The translations under genes were made by a program, and so were the position numbers. Below are positions 19,539-28,109 of a stretch of DNA of 64,000 nucleotides, piece after piece. The notes beneath the pieces were generated by a model. It saw only the letters and a program-made list of their open reading frames with translations. It had not been told where the DNA came from and ran no database searches. Each line of letters begins with the position of its first letter. Position 1 is the first letter of the stretch. Source of the DNA: Methylovirgula sp. (GTDB taxonomy: Bacteria; Pseudomonadota; Alphaproteobacteria; Rhizobiales; Beijerinckiaceae); NCBI RefSeq assembly GCF_037200945.1, contig NZ_JBBCGP010000001.1, forward strand, positions 372,001 to 436,000, given 5' to 3'.

Positions 19539-19976
19539 ATGCGGAAGTTGAAAGTTTTAGCTTTAATCGTTGCATGTGTGACTTTTGCTTCGCCCTTAGT
19601 ACAGGCTGAGGCGGCGCCGAAAGTAGACTCGACCATTGAACGCCTCTGCTCGGAGCGTACCCCCTTATCGAATGAGGGTGCATTTGCCGATTGGTTGGCG
19701 AGACGCTTGGATCTTAATGACGCACAGAAGGCCACTTTCGAAGAGTTTCAGGCCGCGCGTGCGAAGGCGCTCGCCGATTCAAAGACCAAGCTCTGCGCGA
19801 GCAAGCCGGATCTGTCTACGTTTGAAGGGCGTCTCATTTTCGGGCAGGATTTTTATGCGGCTCGGCTTGATGCTTTGAAACTGGAGAATCCGAAGCTGAT
19901 TGCTTTTTACAAAAGTCTCGACGCGCGGCAGCAGAAAAAATTCGAGAGGATTCGCGACCAGCTGCACCGTCGCTAG
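19539..19976 (+). CDS. Spy/CpxP-like periplasmic LTXXQ-type protein
   Basis: 145 residues: a signal peptide (about 1-25) and an all-helical mature part. DLNDAQKATFEEFQ and LDARQQKKFERIRDQ are the two LTXXQ-like stretches that mark the Spy/CpxP fold (PF07813). Family members act as periplasmic chaperones or metal and envelope-stress sensors. The single-gene unit has a GGAGA-type ribosome-binding site. Two cysteines (RLCSERT, TKLCASK) may be bonded. Confidence 0.7.
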   Translation: MRKLKVLALIVACVTFASPLVQAEAAPKVDSTIERLCSERTPLSNEGAFADWLARRLDLNDAQKATFEEFQAARAKALADSKTKLCASKPDLSTFEGRLIFGQDFYAARLDALKLENPKLIAFYKSLDARQQKKFERIRDQLHRR

Positions 19977-20419
19977 AGCGCGAACTCTAGCGCGAAGACT
20001 TTATTTGATTCCGTCAAAGTCGCTTCCTGACAAGACGTCCCCCGGAAAAAATCAAAGCTGCGAAGCTTGGCGTTCGTTGCCCGCACCCGGAGTTTTCTTC
20101 GGGGTCGGGCCCGCTTGGCAATCGTATCAGGCTATACGGTCAGGCACCTCGGCTTAAAGCATCGACCCGAACGGTTTATCCGTCCAGATCCGTGCTCAGG
20201 CCGGCGCCGCGCAACCGGATGACAAAAGGATTTGCTTTAGAAAATCCCACGCTGAAATCCGAAGAGCTGAATCAACAGCGGATAAGCACTGCGGCGCATC
20301 CGCTGGATTGATCTATATTAATGTCCTCAGCTTATCTGTCGTCCAAATTCCCCTAGTTTAACCGACGTCCGTGCGATCCGTTCAGGCGTAAGGATGAATA
20401 TTCCGAAGGAGCGGTACTC
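19977..20419. other. Intergenic region, no gene seen
   Basis: About 440 bases with no convincing coding frame, repeat or structured RNA beyond short GC-rich complementary stretches around 20040-20110. Confidence 0.4.
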
Positions 20420-21271
20420 ATGGGGAAAGAAACGCAGCAGCCCGTCTGGTTCATTACCGGATGTTCGACCGGCTTTGGCCGCGAGCTTGCGAAAGCTGCT
20501 CTTGCACATGGATTTCATGTTGTCGCGACCGCGCGAGATCCGAAGGCCCTCGAATATATCGGCGAGCAAAACAAGGACCAGGCAATCGCCCTTGCGCTGG
20601 ACGTGACCAAACCTGATCAGATCAAGCGGGCGGTCGATGAGGCCATCCGTCGATTCGGCCACATCGACGTCCTCGTTAACAACGCTGGCTATGGGTATTT
20701 GGCCGCCGTTGAGGAGGGCGATGACAAGGAAGTCCGCGAGCTTTTCGAGACAAATTTTTTCGGTCTTGCTGCCGTAACGCGCGCGGTCTTGCCTCAGATG
20801 CGGACACGGCGGCAGGGGACGATCGTCAATATTACTTCGGTCGCAGGCGTCATCGGTTTTGCCGGATCCGGCTATTATGCCGCGACGAAATTCGCGGTCG
20901 AAGGCCTATCCGAGTCCCTTGCCAAGGAGGTCGAGCCTTTAGGCCTGCATGTGATACTGGTCGAACCGGGACCGTTTCGTACGGATTGGGCTGGCCGCTC
21001 GCTGAAACAATCCCCGCATTTCATCAGCGATTACAAAGAAAGCGCCGACAAGCGCAGGCTTGCGACCGCAGAATATAGCGGCAAACAGCCAGGCGATCCC
21101 ACCCGCGCCGCTGAAGTCATTATCGGCGCTGTCCAATCGGCGGCCCCGCCGCGGCATCTCGTCCTGGGTCGCGAAGGTTTCGAAAACGTCGAAAGTCAAC
21201 TGCGGGCGATGCTTGACGAGGTCAATCTCTGGAAAGAGACCAGCCTTGCGGCCGATTATCCGGCTGTCTGA
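20420..21271 (+). CDS. SDR family oxidoreductase (ketoreductase-like)
   Basis: 283 residues. The cofactor motif is TGCSTGFG (14-21), then DVTK, NNAGYG and the catalytic Ser (ITSVAG) with YYAATK. The ending PRHLVLGREGFENVE is typical of a large group of uncharacterised NADP-dependent SDRs. It probably reduces a carbonyl; the substrate is unknown. It lies at the left border of the accessory region and appears to be transcribed alone. Confidence 0.85.
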   Translation: MGKETQQPVWFITGCSTGFGRELAKAALAHGFHVVATARDPKALEYIGEQNKDQAIALALDVTKPDQIKRAVDEAIRRFGHIDVLVNNAGYGYLAAVEEGDDKEVRELFETNFFGLAAVTRAVLPQMRTRRQGTIVNITSVAGVIGFAGSGYYAATKFAVEGLSESLAKEVEPLGLHVILVEPGPFRTDWAGRSLKQSPHFISDYKESADKRRLATAEYSGKQPGDPTRAAEVIIGAVQSAAPPRHLVLGREGFENVESQLRAMLDEVNLWKETSLAADYPAV

Positions 21272-21529
21272 CGGACAACTATTCCAATTCCGTCGATTTA
21301 TGAGAATGCCCGCTATGACAGATGGCATGCGCAATCGTCTCGATCGAAATGAAACCAAGGTCTATTGATCGATGACAGCATAGCCTCCCTTGCTGCGTTT
21401 GCGGCTGGCCGGGAAGAAACATATCACCTTCAGCCTCCATAACGAGGCAGGGCATCGAATCTGTCCAGCGATGCCATCCATCGAGTATGGTTTCGTTTTG
21501 GCAATGAAATCGGCGATACTTGAAGCCCT

Positions 21530-22190
21530 GAACGACCAAACACTCTGCGATATGATCCGGCGCAGGCCCGTATTGTTCTGCATACCTTTAAATTGTCCCT
21601 CGTCACGAAATCTCAGCTCGCGATCCCGTCGATCGTGCTTCTCGGCGCCCCCGAGATCGGAGAAGCTTCTTTGCCTAATCTTTGGCGGAAGCTATTGGCA
21701 CGCGTCTAGAACGGGTCGCCATGGACATGTTGAGCGATTACGGCGCGCCGATCGGGCTGTCCCTCTCCTGGAAGGCTGCGCGGCCGGGACGCATTGCACC
21801 GGGATTCCCTGAATCAAAGACGGCGAGTCCGATCTTCTTTCTCGACGAGGTCGGGAAGGTTAGTCCAACCCATCCCGGCGAAAGACCTCTCGTTTGTCTC
21901 CATTCAGTGCTTGAGCCTGAAAACGCGTGCCGGTTCCCAGATGAATATCTGCGATGCGCGCCGATCACGCGATCTGGATTCTGACCGCGAACAGCGCCGA
22001 TGGCTTGCCGGCCTCATCCCCGATCGCTTGGCGATCTTCGGTCCCTGAACCAGACCGCGATGCGCTCAAGACCATCATTCAACGCATCTATAAAGCGACC
22101 AACCCGCGGTTCAACTGCGCTTTCAAGCTCGATCCCAAAGAGCCGATTCTCGATCAGCTTCGCGCTTATGCGCGAGGCAAGGTGGAATGA
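21530..22190 (+). pseudogene. Decayed Lon-like AAA+ ATPase
   Basis: Pieces of one AAA+ ATPase appear in order but in different frames. First comes LRYDPAQARIVLHTFK and PSIVLLGAPEIGEASL near 21640, a Walker A in which the invariant Lys is gone. Then VAMDMLSDYGAPIGLS near 21720, SPIFFLDEVGKVS (Walker B) near 21830, and IWILTANSADGLP with VPEPDRDALKTIIQRIY from 21970 to 22190. A TAG near 21708 and at least one frameshift near 21800 and 21960 separate them. The order and motifs match the ATPase gene at 63044-64000. It is dead as a protein and marks an old mobile or island gene. Confidence 0.75.
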
Positions 22191-22462
22191 GCAAGGCGCG
22201 CAGCCCCGAAGGCATGCAAGCCTACACGGTCGGCGCGATGAAAGGCGAGTTTCTATACATCGCCTGCTGGCATTGCCCGCGTCGCGGGCGGTATCGCGTC
22301 GCCAACATGATCGCGAAATACGGGGCTGAAATGGACGGCACCAGCTTTCTCAATGCGATTAGCGCCGATTGCGAGCACCATCCACCCTTATCGACGATCC
22401 GCGTTTGCGGCGCGCACTTCACGAAAGCGCTCTGGCACGGTGAAGGGCCGAAGCCGAGGTGA
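22187..22462 (+). CDS. Small Cys-containing protein, possible zinc ribbon
   Basis: 91 residues. The start overlaps the end of the decayed ATPase frame (ATGA). Four cysteines (CWHC, ADCEHH, RVCGAHF) are arranged CxxC...C...C and could bind zinc. The segment CPRRGRYRVANMIAKYGA resembles small proteins found in many alphaproteobacterial mobile regions. I cannot assign a function. Confidence 0.6.
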   Translation: MSKARSPEGMQAYTVGAMKGEFLYIACWHCPRRGRYRVANMIAKYGAEMDGTSFLNAISADCEHHPPLSTIRVCGAHFTKALWHGEGPKPR

Positions 22463-22652
22463 AGCTCACGGGGGCTTGCTGCGCTGCAATGACAAACGTC
22501 ACGATCTAACGCCTCTGGAACCACGACGAAAATTAGCAAAAGCTATTGTGCGTTTGGCGGTTCGACTTATCTTTACTTGCAAAACCCGAAACGGCTTCCG
22601 CTCGTCGTGTTCGCGAGGTTGGGAGTTTTAAAAGGAACCTAGAGGCTACGTT

Positions 22653-22946
22653 ATGGCTATCTATCGAATCCTCAGAAATTCGACCTTTGGCCCGCAAGAA
22701 ATTTCTAAAATGACAGCGGCTTATGAGGTCGCCCTTATAGAACTTGGTATAGATCGCAATGACCCTCGCACCGAGATCATCGCGTCGGCAATTGTTCACC
22801 GAGCGAGCGCGGGCAAATCAGACGTTCGGGGCTTAGCGGATTTCGCGATCAGGCAAATAAACGCGAAGGCGACTGCCGATGATGCGCGATCAATGTCCGT
22901 CACGGCCGATTTCTCGCAAGCCTATACAAGCGGCAATCCCGAATAG
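22653..22946 (+). CDS. Hypothetical protein, 97 residues
   Basis: A small soluble helical protein beginning MAIYRILRNSTFGPQEI. Sequences of this look are common and unassigned in Hyphomicrobiales. It has no signal peptide and no cysteines. It is convergent with the TIR-like gene. Confidence 0.6.
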   Translation: MAIYRILRNSTFGPQEISKMTAAYEVALIELGIDRNDPRTEIIASAIVHRASAGKSDVRGLADFAIRQINAKATADDARSMSVTADFSQAYTSGNPE

Positions 22947-23001
22947 GCAAGTGTGGCGGCCGGTTGTGCCGAGTGGGGGAAGGTAACTTTGTACGGGCTT
23001 G

Positions 23002-23883
23002 TCAACGCATGACTTTATTCCAGTCAATGTCGTAGCCAGCTTCTTGCAATTCACGACCAAGCGCTCGCTTCCAGCCGCCATTCGCATCATACACCTCGTA
23101 GACGACTCCGCCGAAATCGGACGGGAATTCAACCTCGTCACGCTTCAAGGCGATGACGTGTTTTCGGCCTAAGCGGCCAATGAAATATCCCAGTTCCAAA
23201 ATGACGTTTTGTCGAGCGCGCGGAGATGGTGTGCCTCCTTTGGTCGCTCCCTCGTCGTCCGGCGTCAGGAGGACTACTGCAAATCCTACATCGCCGTACG
23301 CTTGGACCTTTTCAATCACAGTGCGGCCCTGATTAACTTGCTCATGTAGGATGATTGGCTGAAATCCAATGTTCTCCAAAAACCGCGCGACCGATTCCCG
23401 GATGCCTTCATCGTGACCGTGAACAAGAAACACCCGGCGACCAAGTTCGCTCATCCCGACGATTAAAGAAGTGTTATTTTCCTCGTCGTGTGAAAGCTCT
23501 TCCTCAAGGCCGCTCACCGCTTGCTTCAATAGAGCGATTGAGCGGTCTCTCAGTGGCGCAAATTCGCTCTGAAGCTCGTTCGGTGGAGGAGTCATATTTC
23601 TGGCGGCGTACTGCAGAGCGACGCCCCATTCCTGATGAAGGACGGCTGCCTGCGCGTACCGGCCTTGTTCGATAGTCATCGGGCCGAATACTCGATCTAA
23701 GGTCTCTTCGATCGACTTTTCAAAGGCCAAGATTCGAGAATCGCCACCTTTAGTAATGGAATTCACGTCAAAGTTCTGCAGCTCTTCGATTCTCCTATTG
23801 AGGCGTGTAATTCCAGTGCGCATCTGATCAGAGTTTAAATTTGCAGCTGCTCGCCGCGGGTTTGAACTTGGTGACCGAGCCAT
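23002..23883 (-). CDS. TIR-like nucleotide-binding protein (CAP12/Pycsar-type, PF10137)
   Basis: 293 residues. The N-terminal half is helical and charged (about 1-145) with no recognised domain. The C-terminal half is a TIR-like domain: VFLVHGHDEGIRESVARFLE (about 151-170), ILHEQVNQGRTVIEKV, VLLTPDDEGA, and RARQNVILELGYFIGRLGRK with the conserved Glu expected to take part in NAD hydrolysis. Domains of this family act as abortive-infection effectors in CBASS, Pycsar and Thoeris-like systems. No cyclase, STING or sensor gene lies beside it, so the N-terminal half may be the sensor, or it may act as a single-gene system. It sits among mobile elements, as defence genes often do. Confidence 0.85.
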   Translation of the reverse strand: MARSPSSNPRRAAANLNSDQMRTGITRLNRRIEELQNFDVNSITKGGDSRILAFEKSIEETLDRVFGPMTIEQGRYAQAAVLHQEWGVALQYAARNMTPPPNELQSEFAPLRDRSIALLKQAVSGLEEELSHDEENNTSLIVGMSELGRRVFLVHGHDEGIRESVARFLENIGFQPIILHEQVNQGRTVIEKVQAYGDVGFAVVLLTPDDEGATKGGTPSPRARQNVILELGYFIGRLGRKHVIALKRDEVEFPSDFGGVVYEVYDANGGWKRALGRELQEAGYDIDWNKVMR

Positions 23884-23914
23884 TGAAATACTTTCCTATT
23901 AATTCAGACCGACT

Positions 23915-24160
23915 TCACTCCCATTCCGCCACGCCGCCGTGGTGCGAACACGTGCCGGTGTGGTGGCGCGAGAAGCTGTGCGAGCCGTCATTGCAGATAG
24001 CGGTTTCGCCGGCCTGATGCGTGGTTGCGCAAACAGGCCGGTGTACCGTATCGCCATCGACGTCAGTATAAGAGCCGGGGGTGTCGTGGCAGGTCGCGGC
24101 GGATGCGATAGCGGGCGACACTAGAGCGCCGGCAATTAGGGCGGTCCTTAAGAGGCTCAT
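23915..24160 (-). CDS. DUF3761 small secreted protein
   Basis: 81 residues with a signal peptide (about 1-21). The mature part is rich in Cys and His and ends with GTCSHHGGVAEW, the signature of DUF3761. The function is unknown; the four cysteines suggest two disulphides. It lies 31 bases upstream of the TIR-like gene on the same strand, probably by chance of insertion. Confidence 0.75.
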   Translation of the reverse strand: MSLLRTALIAGALVSPAIASAATCHDTPGSYTDVDGDTVHRPVCATTHQAGETAICNDGSHSFSRHHTGTCSHHGGVAEWE

Positions 24161-24218
24161 GGCGTTCCTTCCCGGCAGCGCTCTAACGGCGTTGACAGGG
24201 TATTACGGCACAGCCTAG

Positions 24219-25510
24219 CAGGCTGCTGAAAAACCCTCTTCCTTTGCGGGGCTGATCGTGATTCCATTTCGTTGGGAGACAGCAGCATGCGCGGCAGTGA
24301 CGAAGGTTCGGGACAGCTTTTCAGTTATGTTGATCTGGAGGCGCGGGTGCGCCGTGATCATCCGTTGCGAGTGATCCGCGCGATCGCCAACGAGGCGCTC
24401 GGAGCCCTGGCGGCGGATTTCGCGGCGCTCTATTCGAAGGTCGGCCGTCCGTCGATCCCGCCGGAACGGCTGCTGCGGGCGATGCTGTTGCAGGCTTTCT
24501 ATTCAGTTCGCTCGGAACGCCAGTTGATGGAGCGGCTCGATACTGACTTGCTGTTTCGTTGGTTTGTCGGGCTCGCCATCGACGATCCGGTGTGGGATGC
24601 GACGGTGTTTTCCAAGAACCGCGATCGTCTGCTCGATGGGGCGATCGCCGCGAAGTTCCTCGCCGCCGTGCTGGCCCAGCCGCGCGTCAAAAGGCTGATC
24701 TCGTCGGATCATTTCTCCGTCGATGGCACGCTGATCGAGGCTTGGGCCTCGATGAAAAGCTTCAAGCCGAAGGACGGTTCAGGGGATCAGCCGCCGTCAG
24801 GTCCTGGCCGCAACGCCGAGGCGGATTTCAAGGGTGAGAAGCGCTCGAACGAGACACATGCCTCGACCACTGACCCCGAGGCCCGACTTTATCGCAAGGG
24901 GCCGGGCATGGAAGCAAAACTCGCTTTCCTCGGCCACGCCTTGATGGAGAACCGTTGCGGCCTCATCGTCGATGCCTGTCTCACGCCCGCCAACGGCCAT
25001 GGCGAACGCATCGCGGCGCTGGCCATGATCGAGCCGCGCGCCGATCGGCCAAAAGCCATCACGCTCGGCGCCGACAAGGGTTATGACGCGGCCGATTTCG
25101 TCAATGAACTGCGAACCATGAATGTGCGTCCGCACATCGCGCAAAATATCAGCGGCCGGCGTTCAACCATCGACCGGCGAACAACGCGCCATCAGGCCTA
25201 TTCGGCGAGCCAGCGCATTCGTAAACGGATCGAGGAGGCCTTTGGTTGGATGAAGACCATCGCCGGGCAGCGCAAGACGAAGTTTCGCGGCGTCGATCGC
25301 GTGGGCTGGGCCTTCGCCTTCGCCTTCGCCGCCGCAGCCTACAACCTCGTCAGACTACCGAAATTGATTGAGGAGATGACACCATGATGCCACCTAAGGC
25401 GTCGCTCATCACAGCCACATCCGCCGACCGTCATCATCGACAAAGCCATTCTCGGAAAGTCAGCAGCAACTCTCTCCGCGCCTGAAGCACCGCAATTTTT
25501 CAGCAGCCTG
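24219..25510 (+). mobile_element. IS-B: IS5-type insertion sequence in a palindromic CTAG target
   Basis: 1292 bases bounded by perfect 15-base inverted repeats (CAGGCTGCTGAAAAA at the left, its complement at 25496-25510). CTAG flanks both ends (24215-24218 and 25511-25514), the YTAR-type 4-base duplication expected for IS5-group elements. The uninterrupted target would read AGCCTAGGCT, itself a palindrome. Confidence 0.9.
24287..25387 (+). CDS. IS5-family transposase of IS-B
   Basis: 366 residues with the start at 24287 set by GGGAGA. The order is an N-terminal domain (GQLFSYVDLEARVRRDHPLRVIR), then SSDHFSVDGTLIEAW (first Asp), LGADKGYDAADF (second Asp) and RKRIEEAFGWMKTIAGQRKTK (Glu). All three catalytic residues are present and the frame is uninterrupted, so this copy may still be active. 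Confidence 0.92.
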   Translation: MRGSDEGSGQLFSYVDLEARVRRDHPLRVIRAIANEALGALAADFAALYSKVGRPSIPPERLLRAMLLQAFYSVRSERQLMERLDTDLLFRWFVGLAIDDPVWDATVFSKNRDRLLDGAIAAKFLAAVLAQPRVKRLISSDHFSVDGTLIEAWASMKSFKPKDGSGDQPPSGPGRNAEADFKGEKRSNETHASTTDPEARLYRKGPGMEAKLAFLGHALMENRCGLIVDACLTPANGHGERIAALAMIEPRADRPKAITLGADKGYDAADFVNELRTMNVRPHIAQNISGRRSTIDRRTTRHQAYSASQRIRKRIEEAFGWMKTIAGQRKTKFRGVDRVGWAFAFAFAAAAYNLVRLPKLIEEMTP

Positions 25511-25549
25511 CTAGGCTTGAGAGGCAAGCTAGCAAGTAATGAGACGACG

Positions 25550-25759
25550 ATGGAAAAGGAAGTTGCACAAGCCCTGTTGTCTCTCGCTGTGTCGCTCGAC
25601 GGTCCGGTCGGACAGATGTACGCTGAGACACGCAGGTTTTCGGATCCTGCAATAAAAGCGAAATTTGACAAAGCTATCGGCGACTTGATGGGGCACGTCG
25701 CAAAAGAGCTAATCTTTCCTATAGTTGATCGGTATCCTGATCTGAATCCCGACAAATAA
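25550..25759 (+). CDS. Hypothetical protein, 69 residues
   Basis: A small acidic helical protein starting MEKEVAQALLSLAVSLDG and ending DRYPDLNPDK. It begins just right of IS-B, so the element may have separated it from its original promoter. No family recognised. Confidence 0.5.
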   Translation: MEKEVAQALLSLAVSLDGPVGQMYAETRRFSDPAIKAKFDKAIGDLMGHVAKELIFPIVDRYPDLNPDK

Positions 25760-25774
25760 TTTGATGGCCTTATA

Positions 25775-25879
25775 GTGAAGTTGCCCCGGCGCGAGCGATA
25801 CGACTGACGGCTACTGGCGGTTGTTGTGATTATCGCTGCGGCGTTTGCGGCGGGGCTGCTGGTGCGGGTGAGTTATTGA
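25775..25879 (+). pseudogene. Remnant of a small single-pass membrane protein gene
   Basis: The frame RRERYD is followed by TGA (25805-25807), then continues RLLAVVVIIAAAFAAGLLVRV, a good transmembrane helix. A Trp codon (TGG) changed to TGA would explain it. A related sequence with RERYDWR is found at 51673-51824, also broken. Coding status rests on that similarity. Confidence 0.4.
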
Positions 25880-25931
25880 GTTTTAGGCGGAAGGCTGTGA
25901 AGGTCGCCGTTAATTCCGTCGGTGGACAGAA

Positions 25932-26231
25932 ATGGAATTCAGCGCCGCGTTTCACCTGCTCGAAAATTTTACGGTGGGCATTGCTCGTCCTTCCCCGGAA
26001 AGCATCAGCGACACCGACATTGAAGCGGCGGCCGCCTATCTTGGGACCGACGTTTCATCGTTGGCTGGCATCGAACGCATAGAGAGGATCGAAGTCGAGC
26101 TGCAAGAGCAGAATCGATTTCTCACGGCTCACTTGAGAGACGATGATATCGAGCAATCTAACTTTTACCGGCGATCCCTTTTCGTCCGAGAAATCGTGGC
26201 GAACAATCGCACTCCTAAGACGAAGCGATGA
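25932..26231 (+). CDS. Hypothetical protein, 99 residues
   Basis: A soluble protein beginning MEFSAAFHLLENFTVG with a charged helical C-terminal half (EVELQEQNRFLTAHL). The stop overlaps the start of the next gene by 4 bases, so the two are probably translated together. No family recognised. Confidence 0.55.
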   Translation: MEFSAAFHLLENFTVGIARPSPESISDTDIEAAAAYLGTDVSSLAGIERIERIEVELQEQNRFLTAHLRDDDIEQSNFYRRSLFVREIVANNRTPKTKR

Positions 26232-26431
26232 ACTGGCCATACCAACTGCCGCCACCGAAAGAGACGATCGGAATCGCTCTGGCGTTGGTCGCGCTAGTGA
26301 TTTTAGTCGCGTTTTTCGAAACCAGATATCGCAATGCGCGCACTACTTCATTTGGTTTTGGCGCGGGCTGGAATTGCGTTGACGTGCCTCAAGGCGAGCC
26401 TGTCTGTTTAAAGGATCAGCGCGCGAAGTAA
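26228..26431 (+). CDS. Small single-pass membrane protein
   Basis: 67 residues: a short cytoplasmic start, one transmembrane helix (about residues 14-32), then an outside part with two cysteines (WNCVDVPQGEPVCLKD) spaced for a disulphide. It overlaps the previous gene (ATGA). Unknown function. Confidence 0.6.
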   Translation: MNWPYQLPPPKETIGIALALVALVILVAFFETRYRNARTTSFGFGAGWNCVDVPQGEPVCLKDQRAK

Positions 26432-26583
26432 GTATTAAGCGAATGTTGCGCGTGCTCGGTGTGCGCTCGTCCTGTTTCGGGAATTGCGGACTGTAGGCAG
26501 CACGGAACCGGCACGAATCAGCGATTGTGGGTTTGTTCTTTTGCCGTGACGTCGACGCCGGAAGCGCGGCAGTTCAAAAGTGT

Positions 26584-27417
26584 CTAGGCAAGCCGTATCA
26601 TGGCCGCGCCGGCCGCGATCACTCCGGACGCTGCGGCTCGGATTGGGCGAGCATTTTCCTTCAACACTAAGATCGAAATGGCCGCCCCGAAGAGGATTGC
26701 CGTTTCCCGAAGCGCGGCGACCGTGGGAATCGATGCAACTGTCATGGCCCATAGGACGAGGGAGTATGAAAGTATCGAAGCCGCGCCACCCAAAAATGCG
26801 CGCCACAGGCTGGAAGATTGCAAGCGGTTCATGGATTCCCGTCGCACCGTGATGAGCCAAAGCCCTAAAGGGGCACCACTTAACAGGAATATCCAGAATG
26901 CGTAGGCGAACGGGGAGCCGGAATTGCGTGCTCCAAGACCGTCGACGAGGGTGTAGGAAGCGATCACAACCGCATTTCCTACGGCATATGCCGTTCCGCG
27001 AAAGTGCTCACGTTTAGTACCAAACGCCATCCCTGCAACACCAAAACAAATAAGAGCGATTCCCACCATAGCTGGGTGCGAGAGACGTCCCCCAAGGAAT
27101 GTCGTGCTGACGACCGCCACGATAATAGGAGCCGCACCGCGCATGAGGGGATAAGCCTGTCCCATATCGGCTGTGCGGTAGGCACGCGCGACCAGCAAAA
27201 AATACGCAATATGAATGATCGCAGACGTAGCCAAAAACGGCCAACTAGCAATTGCTGGACGATGCAGAAAGGGTAACGCCAAAAGGGCAATGAACGCGGC
27301 GGCTGAACTCACTAGAATAGCGGTGGCGTCTGTGTCCTTGCCAACCTTAACTACGGCATTCCAGGAAGCGTGCAAGGCGGCGGCTAACAGAACGACAACA
27401 AAAACCGAGGTCGACAT
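26584..27417 (-). CDS. EamA/DMT-family transporter
   Basis: 277 residues with about ten hydrophobic segments and the internal repeat of EamA domains (about 5-130 and 140-277). It starts at 27417 after GGAAGG. WNAVVK near the start and ENARPIRAAASGVIAAGA at the end are typical. Such inner-membrane carriers export metabolites or amino acids. No neighbour suggests the substrate. Confidence 0.85.
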   Translation of the reverse strand: MSTSVFVVVLLAAALHASWNAVVKVGKDTDATAILVSSAAAFIALLALPFLHRPAIASWPFLATSAIIHIAYFLLVARAYRTADMGQAYPLMRGAAPIIVAVVSTTFLGGRLSHPAMVGIALICFGVAGMAFGTKREHFRGTAYAVGNAVVIASYTLVDGLGARNSGSPFAYAFWIFLLSGAPLGLWLITVRRESMNRLQSSSLWRAFLGGAASILSYSLVLWAMTVASIPTVAALRETAILFGAAISILVLKENARPIRAAASGVIAAGAAMIRLA

Positions 27418-27540
27418 GACCTTCCTTTTCAAAGTGCGTTTGTTCTCGCTTTTCTATCGCAGCGCCGAGTAGGTCAATCCACTTTCCCAACTTCGCCCGG
27501 CCGCTCTTCACTCAACGGCGGCTTCGAGAACTCGCCGGCC

Positions 27541-27778
27541 TCACTTCGCCTTCAGCGCCACACCGGGACCGATTGCTACATCACTTGGCTCTAGGAACTG
27601 CACCCCGGCCTTTTCGAGCGTCGTTTTGATCAATCATAGCGGTCGATAGGCGAGGGTCGGTGACGCCTCTCTCAATGTTTTTTATGCTCTGCCGAGCCAG
27701 CCCGCTCGCCGCGGGCAATTCGTCCTGAGACAAATTCAGCAAGGCACGCGCAGCGCGTATTTGGGCGGGGGTAAGCAT
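27541..27778 (-). pseudogene. XRE-family regulator of the tRNA-Glu element, frameshifted
   Basis: A helix-turn-helix protein (MLTPAQIRAARALLNLSQ, SGLARQSIKNIERG) whose frame is broken by one extra T near 27638: ATGATTGATC here, ATGATGATC in the intact paralogue at 48960-49205. Correcting it restores IKTTLEKAGVQFLE and an ending at 27541. The DNA-binding part survives, so a truncated repressor might still bind its operators. Confidence 0.8.
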
Positions 27779-27819
27779 GTGCTCAGAGGCCACGGAGCCG
27801 ACCCTGTTGTCAACAATAA

Positions 27820-27834
27820 TGATCTAATAGATCA
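27820..27834. promoter_or_regulatory. Palindromic operator, element copy 1
   Basis: TGATCTAATAGATCA is almost a perfect palindrome and lies between the divergent XRE gene and the small gene at 27915. A close match (TGATCTAACAGATCA) is in the same place in the second copy of the module at 48849, which argues for a real repressor site. Confidence 0.7.
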
Positions 27835-27873
27835 TAAATGTGGTTGACGAGCTTAGCTTTTTTAAGCTAAAAC

Positions 27874-27888
27874 TGATCCGTTAGATCA
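27874..27888. promoter_or_regulatory. Second palindromic operator, element copy 1
   Basis: TGATCCGTTAGATCA shares both half-sites (TGATC, GATCA) with the site 54 bases away. Between them a hairpin TTAGCTT-TTTT-AAGCTAA occurs at about 27854-27871. Two spaced sites suggest cooperative repression of the divergent promoters. Confidence 0.6.
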
Positions 27889-27914
27889 CACTAATGACTT
27901 ACGGGGATACCCCA

Positions 27915-28109
27915 ATGCCGAACAACACAGTTCCGGCAGCCGCTACCGGCTTGCCTTTTGCCCACCTAGGTGAACCAGCCTTCGAATTAACCGACGCTGG
28001 CCGCGCCTACCTGCTTTTAGAAGATATCGCCGACGCAGCCATCGTACTGCCGTGCGAGATAGCTGCTGAACTCGCGACGCTCACAGCAGGAGGGCAGGCG
28101 AATGTGTGA
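27915..28109 (+). CDS. Small element-borne protein, first of a coupled pair
   Basis: 64 residues with the conserved core EPAFELTDAGRAYLLLEDIADA; the twin at 48632-48823 has EPAFTLTDAGRAYLLLEDIAAA. The start at 27915 is chosen because CGGGG lies 8 bases before it in both copies. It overlaps the next gene. Function unknown; it belongs to the repressor-controlled module of the element. Confidence 0.65.
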   Translation: MPNNTVPAAATGLPFAHLGEPAFELTDAGRAYLLLEDIADAAIVLPCEIAAELATLTAGGQANV

